From Panopea generosa (lineage: Eukaryota > Mollusca > Bivalvia > Adapedonta > Hiatellidae), in contig CM055907.1 of assembly GCA_029582155.1 (NCBI GenBank), positions 7,418,501 to 7,482,500 of the forward strand: a DNA stretch of 64,000 nucleotides, in the 5' to 3' direction. The position numbers and the translations under genes were made by a program. The notes beneath the pieces are model-generated. The model searched no databases and was not told the DNA's origin. It saw nothing but the letters and a program-made list of their open reading frames with translations. Shown in pieces: positions 1-14,000 of the stretch; position 1 is the first letter of the stretch; the number at the start of each line of letters is the position of its first letter.

Positions 1-212
1 GTAAAGTTTCACATTTAATATTGAACTTGTATAAAAAATATGTAAAAAGTAAACCTGGTGCTATCCTGGTGCTATAAAGAGCGCATCACATTTTATTATA
101 TAAACAGAGAAGCCGAAACTGTAGGATTTATTTTATAATTATATGGATAGATAAATACAAATAACTTGTTATATGTAGAAAACAACGATAAAGACGATTG
201 AATGTCACCCTA

Positions 213-275
213 CAATGTCAATCAGTGTAAAAGTAATGAGCTCAACAAATCTACAAACTCTTACGAGGATGTTGG
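213..275 (+). pseudogene. Remnant of an EGF exon start
   Basis: The bases from about 213 resemble the start of the real exon at 1937 (shared ATGTCAAT.AGTGT, then AGTGA.CT.AACAA) but lack its acceptor and key cysteine codons. The 46-bp array begins directly after it. It looks like a decayed duplicate of the EGF exon cut off by the array. Confidence 0.4.
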
Positions 276-1850
276 TGAAACACCTAGTGAGGCTAATGAA
301 TTGTATACTAACGGAGGTTAGTGAAACACCTTGTGAGGCTAATGACTTGTATACTGACGGAGGTTAGTGAAATACTTATTGAGGCTAGTTACTTGTATAC
401 TGACGGAGGTAAATGAAACACCTAGTGAGGCTAGTGACTTGTAAACTGACGGATGTTAGCGAAACATCTAGTGAAGCTAGTGACTTGTATACTGACGGAG
501 GTAAGTCAAACACATAGTGAGGCTAGTGACTAGTATACTGACGGAAATTAGTGAAACACCTAGTAAGGCTAGTGACTAGTATACTGACGGAGGTAAGTGA
601 AACACCTAGTAAGGCTAGTGACTTGTATACTGACGGAAGTAAGTGAAACACCTAGTAAGGCTAGTGACTTGTATAAAGACGGAGGTTTGTGAACACCTAG
701 AGAGGCTAGTGACTTGTATAGTGACGGAGATTAGTGAAACACATAATGAGGCTAGTGACTTGTAAACTAACGGAGGTTAATGAAACACCTAGTGAGGCTA
801 ATGACTTGTATACTGACCGAGGTTAGTGAAACACATAACGACACTAGTGACTTGTATACTGACGGAGGTGAGTGAAACACATTGTGAGGCTAGTGACTTG
901 TAAACTGTTGGAGGTTAATGAAACACCTAATGAGGCTAGTGACTTGTAAACTGACAGAGTAAGGTAAGAGAAACACATAGTGAGGCTAGTGACTTGTAAA
1001 CTGACGGAGGTTAGTGAAACACCTATTGAGGCTAATGACTTGTATACTGACGGAAATTAGTGAAACATCTAGTGAGGCGAGTGACTTGTATACTGACGAA
1101 GGTTAATGAAACACCTAGTGAGGCTAGTGACTTGTAAACTGACGGAGGTCAGTGAAACACCATGTGAGGCTAATGACTTGTATACTGACGGAAGTTAGTG
1201 AAACACCTATTGAGACTAGTGACTTGTATACTGACGGAGGTTAATGAAACACCTAGTGAGGCTAATGACTTGTATACTGACCGAGGTTAGTGAAACACAT
1301 AATGACACTAGTGACTTGTATACTGACGGAGGTGAGTGAAACACATTGTGAGGCTAGTGACTTGTAAACTGTTGGAGGTTAATGAAACATCTAATGAGGC
1401 TAGTGACTTGTAAACTGACAGAGTAAGGTAAGAGAAACACATAGTGAGGCTAGTGACTTGTAAACTGACGGAGGTTAGTGAAACACCTATTGAGGCTAAT
1501 GACTTGTATACTGACGGAAATTAGTGAAACATCTAGTGAGGCAAGTGACTTGTATACTGACGAAGGTTAATGAAACACCTAGTGAGGCTAGTTACTTGTA
1601 AACTGACGGAGGTTAGTGAAACACCATGTGAGGCTAATGACTTGTATACTGACGGAAGTTAGTGAAACACCTATTGAGACTAATGACTTGTATACTGACG
1701 GAGGTTAATGAAACACCTAGTGAGGCTAATGACTTGTAAACTGACGGAGGTCAGTGAAACACCTAGTGAGGCTAATAACTTGTAAACTGACGGAGATTAG
1801 TGAAACACCAAGTAAGGCTAGTGACTAATTAAACTGACTGAGGTTTGTGA
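262..1850. repeat. 46-bp minisatellite, about 34 units
   Basis: Units run GAGGCTAGTGACTTGTATAC, then TGACGGAGGTTAGTGAAACA and CCTAGT, with point changes. The segment near 773-1120 recurs about 464 bp downstream with the same private variants (TGACCGAGG at 814 and 1278; CTGACAGAGT at 951 and 1415). This shows a ten-unit block duplication inside the array. Confidence 0.9.
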
Positions 1851-1936
1851 AATATTACTGAAGTTGATGATCATTTTTGGATGAAAACAAACTAAAATAT
1901 AAACTATTTTATATTGACTGTCATTCCCTATTTCAG

Positions 1937-2068
1937 ATGTCAATGAGTGTGACGATAGTGAACTGAACAAGTGTACCGATTCCGCTAGCTGTCGTAACAA
2001 TGATGGAGGGTACATATGTTCGTGCCCTTTCGGACAGGTGTTGGAAAATGATGGGAGAACTTGTAAAG
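1937..2068 (+). CDS. Exon 1: calcium-binding EGF-like domain
   Basis: Acceptor TTTCAG ends at 1936; donor GTGAGA starts at 2069. It is a phase 1-1 exon of 132 bases. The peptide begins DVNEC after joining the upstream G and has six cysteines. [12 protein letters not shown] matches the C-x-[DN]-x4-[FY]-x-C-x-C hydroxylation signature of cbEGF domains. The upstream exon that donates the G is outside the window. Confidence 0.88.
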
Positions 2069-5000
2069 GTGAGAAAATAATATTAGAATATATTCCAGGT
2101 CTCACTACATAAAATAAAAAAATAAAAAATAAAATACACTGTTAAGAAATATTTTTAAAATAGAAAAAAAAAAGTAATCTTTTCCAAAGCATCACAGTAT
2201 CAGCTTATAAAACACAGAAAATGCTATGATAACCAACGTGCATTGTTAAAAACAGTTCAGTGCCACCATTAAGTTTTAATTAAATAAGAAGTTATTTTTC
2301 AATTCAGTATGTTACATCCATCTGTTAAAATCAAATAAAAGTTACGTTTCAAAGCCATGAAAGTCTTATTGTAGTTTGTTATATCAGCCTTGGCTCTTCT
2401 CATCTTTATAAACTATTGTGCAAATATTCCAAACCAAATAATAAAGGAATATTTAAGAGCAATAACTGAATTATCGTTAATTAATAAGGACACAACTCTG
2501 GAGTTTTCAGCGTCTAGTTTGTCAATGTAGGACACTCAGTATTTCATCAATCATGAAACATCGGGTATTTCCGTATACTCCGTATAATACACCTCGTGTA
2601 TAGCTCTAGAATACACCAACGCTATTCGCCTGTGTTACAAGTCTGTGTTCCTTCGCGTGAAAGTAACAAATTATGTATCCGTCATTAAGTTGAATATATG
2701 GCGTTATTATATCGATTTTTTAATTTTACACTTGACATGGGTCACGTTTATAGGTAAACTTAAAATATCTGTCTTGATTAACCAACGTTTATATTTTCAA
2801 CGGACATGTATATAAGGTGGCATAAGGGGGCTGCCATTTTATTTTATCATGTGACTGAAAGTTGTTCGAAAATGGCGCCTTATTATGTCAGAGGTCTATT
2901 GCGTAGCATAATGGCCGAGGTGATCAGATTAAGTATTTCATATCATATATTATCACATAATTTACGATGCAGGAGTTTAATAAACCCATTGCATATTTTT
3001 GATATTAACTTAGTGTAATATCACTTCCGATTCATCGTTCGGTGTTTTCCGTATAATTCGGCTCTCGTACGTAAAATTGCCAAAAAATTTTCGGACTGCC
3101 TGAATGTATAAATGACGTCGATTTTCCTGGTTAAATGACGTTATTTTGAGATGTTATGTCACACGATGACTCGCAGATACAAATATGCCTGATTTGTTGT
3201 CTCGTTCCTAACAGAGAAGATCTGTTTTCCGAGTTATGTGAAAAAACGAATCTTACATTTGTGCTCATTTATTTATTATTGAATTTTAAAACACGTTGGG
3301 AAAATGATACAATGCTCGACAAAGCCTTGCATAATGTATATTTTCCAACTCGTTTAATAAATTCAATGATTAATAAATACTTGTGTAAGATCCTCTACAT
3401 ATTGTCTATATGACGTCATGTTTTGTAACTTTTACAGACTGATTACATTTGAATTCTAAAGGAATTTATAAGAATATAATATCCACTGTTTTCAGTCCAT
3501 TATACACAAATCAGGAACAAAGTTTATTATGACAAGAAAAAGTTTTGCTAGGTAAAATGCTAAATTATAATAAAGTTATATCTATCCATTATTTCGAAAA
3601 CTCTTAGCAGGAATGAATACCCTGTTCGGAAAAAAACATGGTTTTCTTTCATATTGATTTTTCCTTTATTAAGGCTAGAGTACATACTCATTCCTATCAA
3701 ATGTAACAGCTTACCTGATTTAGAAAAATGTAAATAATTCTGTGATCAATATTATTTTCTATTCTATAGTATGTGACGAGTTTCACTACGGTGATGACTG
3801 TGTACAAGAGTGTAACTGTGGAGTAGGTGCCGCGACCTGTGATCCCGTCAGTGGATGTCTGTGTAAGGAAGGCTGGGTGGGAGATAAGTGTGATGCCGAC
3901 AAGAACGAGTGTGACACCAAGACAAGTCCTTGTACAGCTGACTTTACTGAGTGTGAGAATACACCTGGCAGTTACACATGTAACTGTATAGCTGGATACG
4001 ACCTTGACAATGGTGTATGTAAAGGTAAGGCAGAGTGTTGGCTGACTTTACTGAGTGTAATAATATATCTGACAATCACACATGTAACTGTATAGCTGGA
4101 TACTTCCTTGAGAATGACACATGTGAAGGTAAGGCAGAGTGTTGGAAGACTTTACTAAGTGTGTTAAAATACGTGGCAATTACACATGTAACTGTATTGC
4201 CGGATACATCCTTGAGAATGACATATGTGAAGGTAAGGCGGGGTGTTGGTTGACTTTACTAAGTGTATTAATACACCTGGCAGTTACACATGTAACTGTA
4301 TAGCCGGATACTTCCTTGAGAATGACATATGTGAAGGTAAGGCGGAGTGTTGGCTGACTTTACTAAGTGTGTTAGTACACGTGGCAATTACACATGTAAC
4401 TGTATAGCCGGATACTTACTTGAGAATGACATATGTGAAGGTAAAGCGGAGTGTTGGCTGACTTTACTAAGTATGTTAATACAAGTGACAATTACACATG
4501 TAACTGTATAGCCGGATACTTCCTTGAGAATGACAAATGTGAAGGTAATGTGGAGTGTTGGCTGACTTTACTAAGTGTGTTAATACACGTGGCAATTACA
4601 CATGTAACTGTAAAGCTGGATACTTCCTTGAGAATAACATATGTGAAGGTAAGGCGGAGTGTTGGTTGACTTTACTAAGTGTATCAATACACCTGGCAGT
4701 TACACATGTAACTGTATAGCCGGATACTTCCTTGAAAATGACATATGTGAAGGTAAGGCGGAAAGTTGGCTGTATATATACATATATATGTGAAAAGTGA
4801 TTATCGTAACTTTACTTGCTGTTGAATCTTTGTTGCCAGGTACCTGTATGCTGTGTCTTTCTCCTGTTGCACCAACTCTTTACAGAAATTCTTAATTATA
4901 ACATTTGCTAAGTGTCCACACGCAAATATGTACCTTGATCTTTGTCTTGATGTAATTACAGTGTCACATAAAAGGCCTAAAGTAGCGGTACCCGATTGAA

Positions 5001-8000
5001 GAACCCTTTTATTCATATTCCCTACACTTGCAATAAAAGTTGAGAGGTTCCTCCGTGGCCGAGTGGTCTAAGGCGCCGTCTCAAGATCACTAGACTAGTT
5101 CAAAGCGCGAGGATAAATAAAAACTTATACATACAAGAGCATTTACCTCTCACCGCTAAGGTCATAGGTTCGAGTCCTGCTCGCTCCAAAACTTTTATGT
5201 GAGAAAGTTTCCAGTTACTTGCGGTCGGTTGTTCTACTCATTCTGAGGTCTTCCTCAACCAGTAGAACTGGATATGCCGTATGTAACCTGGAATGTGTTG
5301 AAAATGTCGTTAAACCCCATTAAAAAAATCCAAAAAATTCAAGTTGGAACTGGAGTTTTTGTATTCATTTGTAGTGTTTTATTGGATAAATACTAAATAT
5401 ATAATACAATGAGTATAGTAATAAATACTGTATTTTACTGTGAAACCAAATCTATTTAAATTTAGATATAGACGAATGTTCCAAACTCCGGCTGAATTCC
5501 TGTGATCAGAAATGCACAAACACACCTGGCAGTTTTGAGTGTAGCTGCAACGAGGGATACAATAAAAATGGAAGTGCTTGTATAGGTTGGTAGATTTCCA
5601 CTGTTCACAAACATAATTTGTTATTTGGTAGTATTAGAGTGTTATATAAAAAATAATATTCAAACAGTTCATTATCTTACTTTTTTATCTAAAAGTTGAC
5701 ATTGAATTTCAAAGGTCAAGACATGATTCAGTATGAGGCATTATTTCGGTTTTTATTTCAAATATTGAAGAATGTTTGTACACAAATAGTCATAAACACA
5801 TGATTTAGTATTTAACATCATTATAATTTTTATTTAAGATATCAACGAATTTTAGGACATAAATAGTTGTAAATACATGATTTAGTACATAAACATCACT
5901 GCAATTTTTATTTAAGATATTGACGAATGTTTGGGCATAAATAGCTGTGATCATATATGTAACAACACCGATGGTAAATACAAATGCACGTGCCGAGATG
6001 GATACAAATTAGATTCAACCGACAGACACACATGTACACGTAAGTATATTTTTTTATATAAATACAACACATGTCAGCATGCATACTTGTATTCTTTTAA
6101 GTCGACTATTGTATGAATATACGAGCTTTTGTGCTCCTAACTTTAAGGTCAAGGTCATATTGCAGCTGGCCAAAAAGGTAATATTTGTATTCAATTGTTA
6201 TGCATTGCTTGCAGTTGTATGGTTTAAACTTGGCAAAAAGTTTGCATGCTTTTATTTCGATAGTGAGTAACATCCTGGGCTCTTAACTTGAAAGTCAATT
6301 TCATATTACAAAATGAAAAACTCATAGTTTACATTTAAACTCTTCGTTAAAGTTTAGATGCAAGTTTTTGTTTAAGTTGTGATTTACCACACATGCCTAT
6401 AGTTATTTGAAAGTAGCTTGACAGAAGTATCTATGCTTGTACTTTGAGGTATTTTGTATCATTACAGGGCTGCAAATAAAGACTGAAGGTGAAATAACAA
6501 TGTGAAAAAGAGTAATTAGGCTTATAACTCTATGTTTAAGTTTAGGTACAAGTTGTTTATAACGACATTACTTTCATTGTTGTATTATGATACTCATTCT
6601 TAAAAGTCAACTAAACGTTAGTCTAAGTTTATATATTTTACATCGATTGTGAAACAAGTTCTTATAACTTATACACACCATGCTCGAAGTCTTTCTGGGT
6701 AGAAGAGTACTAAGCATAAGCGGGGAAAAAGTGTCTTGCAAGGACACCACTGATGGCTATGGGAGAGGATCAAAATCCTCTGTTTTACAATTAATCAGCT
6801 GTTGGATTTTTATAATACAATTTAAGTAAACTTGATTTCTTAAATTTGAATATTAATATAAATGGAACTCAAACAAACTCTTTTCCTTTTGAGAAGTTGT
6901 TGTTGTTGTTGTTGTTTTTTCAGTCTTATCGCGACGGTGTCTACTTGAGACAGTATTCTGAGCGCTGTCACACTGGAGTATCATGTTGCAGACACATAGT
7001 ATGATACCCCACCCAGTCACATTATACTGACACCGGGCCGACCAGACCTAGAACTATCCTCTTAATACTGTCCTCTAAATGCTGAACGTCAAGCGAGGAA
7101 GCTTCTAGTACCATTTTTAAAATCATTGGTATGACCCGACCGGGGATCGAACCCACGACGTTCCGCATGCGAGGCGGACGCTCTACCACTAGACCACGCT
7201 GCGGTCACTGTAAGTAATAGATAATGCTCATAAATATGTTTTAACATACATTGTATATACTTGAAATCTTAATTATATCTAATATTATTTTTGTTTTATG
7301 ATACAGCTGAAAATGAATGTTCATCTGATAAAAAAGCTGAGTGTGGCCCGGACTCTGAATGTTCACTACTCAATGGAATCCCAGATTGTGGTTGTCTCAA
7401 GGGTTACGAGAAAGTTAATTCTTCAGCAAATTGCACCGGTATTGTTCGTTTATACTTATTTATTGAAGTTTGACTGTGAAGTCAGCTCGTAGCTTATATA
7501 AACCACTTTCGAGTACATTTCCTATTAAGAACGAGTACAGAGTGTTGTTTAAGAAAGGTCATCAGTTGGAGTCGGGGATTGTACCCGGAACTTCTCACGT
7601 GAACAATCAACACTTTTTCCACTGCACTACTGCCCCGCTTTATGTACCAAAACAGAATAGCTGTGTATTATTCCATTATGATATCGCATTAAAATATAAA
7701 ACAGTCATATCAACTTTAAAATTACCAACATATTGTTTTATATTTAAATTCACTTTTTTCTATTATTCCGACTCGACGGAGAGGAGTAACAGCTATTTGC
7801 GCAACGTTTTTGGCGTTGTTGCGGTGGCGCAGTCTGTAGAGACGTCGCCATTAGTGTGCTAGGAGCTGACGCCGCAGGGGCCTTGGGGGTTAGAATCTCG
7901 ATTTTTTTTTATATACAAGACTTACACTCTTCGATACTAACAGCCTAGTAAATGTGTATGAGTTGGGAGTCTGACATTACAAAAGTATTCATTTCGTTGA

Positions 8001-11000
8001 ATTGAAACCCGCGGGGGGGGGGGGGGGGGGGTACATTTGTGCTCAGTAAATTTCGAAACATAGGCACAAACTCTACATTGCAGCCTTAAAATTGGTCGTC
8101 AATTTCTACATTAAAACAAATTATATAGGGGTTAAAACTCTACATTAATTCTAAATAAAGCTTTGTCTTCACAATGGCATAAGCTCTTGAATTTCATTAA
8201 AAAAATACATGGGGATTGAACCACTGATTGAATAAGAGGTCAAAGGTCTACATTATGTATCCAGGAAGAAGATTAATTTGTGAATGTCAGGGAGATTACC
8301 CACCATCCGAGAATTTGAAATATTTTCAAAATAATATTTTTGTTCAACATACAAGTCATTTGCATGTTAAACAGGGTAAGCATTGTCAATCAATACCAAT
8401 AAATAAAAAAATATATATAAATATATACTTAAAGATATATTTACCTGTACATAATTATTCACATCTGATTTATACAGATATAATTGATTGTCCGCCTAAA
8501 CCATCGCCTAAACCATCGCCATGTAGCCAGAACTGCACGGATGTTGCCGGTGGATACACGTGCAGTTGTAACAGTGGATATAAGCTAGATCAGGACCAAA
8601 CGACATGTATTGGTATGATATAAGTAAACGTAAACCAACAATTATTCATAATATCTTTAACTTTCATCCAAATGAAGCCAAGTTGGCTCAAATCATGCAC
8701 ACAGTTACATGTTTTCTGAAATACAATCATTTTAAATGTCGATCAATATTTGAACACACAACGGTGAAATTGTCAAATTGACTTACGTCGATTTGTATCG
8801 TAAGTTATTTTGTGAAACGCATCCCAGGATTTTATCGGTAGCCAATTATTATAGCCAATAGCCTACTCCAGATGTTATCACGTGACCGTACCAAAATATT
8901 AGAATTTCAATAATATATTTCATATTGTACAGTTTAAAATTCAAGATGGCGATTAAACTGAAATCAATTTAGTAGAAGTTTCAATAATATAAACATTCAA
9001 CCGACAAAATGTTCCGTGTGACTATATAGACATTGAGAGATGCTGTCACCGCATCTTCCTTGGTCTCGTAACTTATTTATTCAAATGGATCTTGATTTTT
9101 CTTTACTCTTTTGATGAATTCATTCAGACTGTGGTATGGAATAAAAAGATAATTTTAAAGTGTTTGGTGCAATATGGCAATACATATGTATTGTACAGAA
9201 CACTGTAAACTAACCTTATAATAACAAACTCGGTTCTTTTGCGAGTCTTTACCTGTACTCATTCCATATTTTAATGTCCCACGACCATAGGTCTCAGTAC
9301 ACATTTGAATTTTGTTCTTTGTTCTATATAAAATAAAGTCTAGGATTTCCACGGTAAAAAAAGAATTCCACATAGAATTTTTTGGAAGCTTTCGTTTCAT
9401 AGCAGGAATGTAAACCCACATAAAAATGCACAATAACTGGTAGGTTGACCTTGTTTTTTTTTAAAAGAGGGTTCAGTGACACCCTATGATTTTTTTTTAA
9501 AAAGAAGTCCTCGAATGCTCTTAAATATATGCATATGTTGAAATCCTATAAAAGTCACTTGTTTAATACCCGTGATGTCTTATTGCAGTATATGCTATGC
9601 CAACTTTTGTTCTACTCATCTGCAGCAGGAAATCACAGCTACTATGAACCATTTTGAAAATATTTAAAACTTTTAACAAAATTACAAAGGCCTTGTTTTT
9701 AGGCGTAAGAATCATGTTACCGTGGGAAAAGGGGCGTAGTTGTGTAGAGAGGCGTATGTATTCCCACTGACCCAATTTTTGCCAAAAGGATACTTTTTCA
9801 ATCATGCCAAATTAATATATTGAAAAAGGGTTTCCTAACTTGGGCTACGCGCCTAGGTTAGACTAAAATATATTTCCCACTGAAAAAGAATGAAAATTGT
9901 CATTGCAGGCTATAAACATTTTTTCTAATGTATCATACGTATATATACTCACTGACTCTCAAAGGATATCTATTTTAACATGTCAAATATAGTATAATTT
10001 TATTGAAAAGGGATTTCCTACTTAACTTCTCGCCTATGTTAAACTAAAATAGAGTTCCCGCTTAAAACTGTAACATATGGTGTGATGTATCAAATGAGCC
10101 ATGTGATTTCATTTCGAGTTCAGTTGATCCGTTATAAAGTTTGTTTCATCTTAGAAAGAGTATGATGATGATGTGAAGGTCATCAAGTAATATTTAAGTG
10201 CTGTCTATTTTTAAATATATATTTTGTCGTATTTTGTCATACAAAGAAATCGGATTTATCTATGAAAGACAATTAGATGCTTTTTATCCATTTTAAGAAT
10301 AATTATATTTTGAAACATTTACAGCGTTTTTCCTGATATGATCCCTTTAAACCATTCAAGTTTATTACCTTCAGTATGCCCACAAGGCAGCTATGGAGAT
10401 AGCTGTAAGGAAACATGTGACTGTGCCGAGGCAAATACAGCATTGTGTGACACTTCCAATGGCACGTGTACATGTAAAACTGGGTGGACTGGCACCACTT
10501 GTGAGGAGGACGTTAACGAATGTTCAGCCAATCCGTGTTCAACTACTGAAAACTCTGAATGTGTTAATACCAATGGTTCGTCCATCTGTCAATGCAATGA
10601 TGGATTTTCAAAACTCGGGGACGGGTCATGTCAAGGTCAGTTGATACAATGATTTGGGTAGATTTGTCATCACGTTACTTTTTGTAATATTTGCACACTT
10701 CACAAATGAATCTGCTACTCTTATTATAGATGTGGTAAATCATAATCTGGTTACAGTATCCATTGGAAGAACAAAACACCGTCATAAAAAGCAATTCGCA
10801 GACTGGTTTTATCGAGTCTAATATCCAATACCTCTAAAGCCCTCCTGGCACATTTTCGAGCAAGTTGTAGTTTATCCCAGAACCTTATATCTCCCGAATC
10901 AGGTATATTAACCACCAATGGAAAAAAGCAGGGAATTCTATGCCTGTCCTGCAATTCATAGCAATCGAACGCTTTCTAAAGTATGACGTCATTCAAGCGT

Positions 11001-14000
11001 TTCCTGAAGTAACTGACCAATCAGCGTGCTCATAACAATTGCTAGTTAACGGACCCGATCGGGAGAGCTGGGTTCGTTCTACAGACTAAGAAAGTTGTGT
11101 GAGTTTCAACGTTTCATGTGTTCCAAAAGACGCTTATGCTCAAAAGTTGCTAAAGTTGGTCAGTGCCTATATTGTCACATGCATAGTAGTAAAATGGGCC
11201 AGGAAAACCATGGGCGTGCTAGAACATTATTGCAAATTGAATACAGCATGAGGTTAGATAAGATTATTTATTCTAAATATAGAGGCATCCGTTGCAATCA
11301 ACACTTTATTTATTATTTATTGATATGGCCCCAAAAAGGTTTCCATCGATTTACATCATAAAATGACTTTCGATGGTTGGTAGGTTTGATTGAAGTTGGA
11401 GATAATCGATTGTGTTTGTTAACACTCGATTGTTGCCGCACAGTGACTTTTTCGGTTATTTTCTTACTGTCAGATAATTTATGTTGGATTTCGAGGCACA
11501 CCTGGAGAATTTCAGCCTAAATGATTTTCAATACATACATGTATATGACTTTATATTTCCGTCTCCCTCTTTATCATGTTCTCTCCAAATGTATTTTAAA
11601 TAAGTAAATTAATTAATTACTTGTACATTGTATTTGAATATTTCATAGACATAATAGACAAGTCTTTCATTTGATCTCTCTCTTATTTTATTTTAAATGC
11701 AAAGTCAACGCAATGAAAAATTAACCGATTCCCATCGCTATTAAATACATTTAAATGTTCTGTTCTGTTCTGTAATGATGGGAAACGAGGTCAGTGAGTC
11801 GTCGTTTTTTTATTGTTATTACTGTCAAACTGTATATTCCCAGTTCTAGATTGATGAAGTAAGGCCATAATAAAAAATAATAAAAAAAAAATGGTTATAA
11901 AAAAATTCTCCCGCCACCCCCTATTAAGAAAAATATGGATGATAATCTAGCAATTAAATTATAATGGCCTAAGGGAAATATTTATATAAATTATATACGT
12001 TTCCCAACTAACTATTTTGACATATTTATATCCTTCATCAGTTATATTATTACTTACAGCGTGTGATAAAACACATTACGGACCCAACTGCGCCCAGACA
12101 TGTAGTTGTAACGTCGCCAACACAGAACTGTGTGTTCCGGCAACAGGTCACTGTACTTGTACGTCCGGATGGACAGGGGATGACTGCACTGAAGATGTTG
12201 ATGAGTGTGCAGCGCCACCCAATCCATGCACACAAACACATCGTACAGACTGTGTGAATACAAACGGGTCACATATTTGTAATTGTGACACGGGCTATGA
12301 GCTGAATGACAAAGACGCTTGCATAGGTATATATATATATGTATACGTATTTTATGTAAAAACTTACGATCATCCGTCTCAATAACACAGTCGACATGGA
12401 GTTTCGAAATTTGAATGTCTAAATGACAGGAGACTGTGTTTCCAACTGAACATCGTCCCTTAGTTGAGTCTACTTGCAAAAGTAGGCAATCAACCTTTAT
12501 CTTTTATATGTTATTTTTCTTTTACTAAACCTGAGCAAAATTCACTATTAAACATTCAAAAAACACAAAAACTTTTTAATTTGATAAAAGTTATTTTTAT
12601 TATTTAGAATACATATTCCAAGTACTTGCTTTTGATTTTGTATATGTTTAATAGAGGATCTTACATGAGTGTTCACCTATTATTGAATTTATTAAACAAG
12701 TTAGATCTAGCAAAAATATATTATGTAAGGCTCTGTCAAGGGTTTTATTATTTTTGCAAACGAGTTTGATAAAATTAACAATAAAAGTGAAAGTAAGATT
12801 CTTTTTATTACATAACTCGGAGAAATAGTACATTTACCAGGTATTTAACATATCATGTCTATAATAAGGAACGAGAAAAAGTACGGCATATTTGTTTCCG
12901 TCATTCGTCGTATGACGTAACTTCTCCAAATAACGTCATTTTATCATGACAAATCGACGTCATTTATATATTCGGGGAGTCATAACGTAGTTCGGGTTTT
13001 TACGTACGAGAGCCGGGTAGCCTATTATCTCAGAACTATATTAGTGTTATCGTTAAAAAGGTCTATTTTAGAGTAATCTCTGACGTTTTTTACTCGTATG
13101 TATGGAGTGTTTAATTAAGGACTTATATAGACGAATAGGAAACTAGCATCTCCTGACTAAAAGTTGAGAATTCACAGACAGCTGCTTTCTTGTACAAAAA
13201 ATGCAAGTTGTAGGTAATCTTAGATGTTTTAATATGTTTTGATTATGCAAAATTATCTTGAATTAAAGATGTTAAGGTTCGAAGTAAGATTACTCGCAGT
13301 TGTGTTGTTATTTTAGCTGCAGTATATACACATTTTGTAATCAGAAGTACTTCAACAAATTTAAACACAAATTGCTGGGAATGGTATTGTTTTCATTCTG
13401 CAATGTAAGAATTTGGATTTGTGTTCCTAAGATGAATGGAGTTAAGATAATTAAAAATGAGATATTTCGAGATTTTGCATGAATACGCGAGCGTTAACAA
13501 AATCTCAATTTAAGATGCCTTGCCTTATTAATATAATTTCTTGGTTCAATGATTGGAATATATGAAAGTAAGTATTATTTCTTAAACATTAAGAAGGATG
13601 ATTTTTGAAAATAACTTTGAATTATGAGTGTTGCAGAAATTAACTATATGCCGTAACGGTACGACAACGTGATTAATTACAGATATTGATGAATGTACCC
13701 GAGGTACACACAACTGTGACGCGACGACCGAACAATGCAAGAACAACGATGGATCATTTGGTTGTGAGTGCAAAGCTGGCTTTAACCGGACAGGAAGCGA
13801 ATGCATTGGTATGTTAAGTTCACATACCATTACTTGTTTCTTAATTTACATATTTACCAGAGTTGCCATATACATGGATAGTGTATTTATGAGAGGATAG
13901 TCGTTATTACACCGTCTGTTTTATAATGTCACGAAATGTTGATAGGTCATACAAGTATGAGTCTAAGCTGGTGACCATGGATACGAACGCACTTGTTCAA

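Noticed and set aside
4035-4669. Extra half-EGF coding exons in the 104-bp array
   Set aside because: Units keep EGF codons but lack acceptors, and a CTGAC-N-TTTACTAAG acceptor would give an exon with mismatched phase (0 to 1).
5046-5200. Functional tRNA gene
   Set aside because: A- and B-boxes are present, but about 50 bases interrupt the anticodon region and the SINE tail follows.
7470-7862. 130-codon open frame in intron 5
   Set aside because: No domain, no cysteine pattern like the neighbours, and it runs into a tRNA-like repeat head. Likely chance.
8228-8477. Open frame upstream of exon 6 with a CECQGDYPP stretch
   Set aside because: It looks faintly EGF-like but lacks the other cysteines, an acceptor and a donor. 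The real exon starts at 8478.
12054-12479. 141-codon minus-strand open frame over exon 8
   Set aside because: It is the antisense of a well-supported EGF exon and has no domain of its own.
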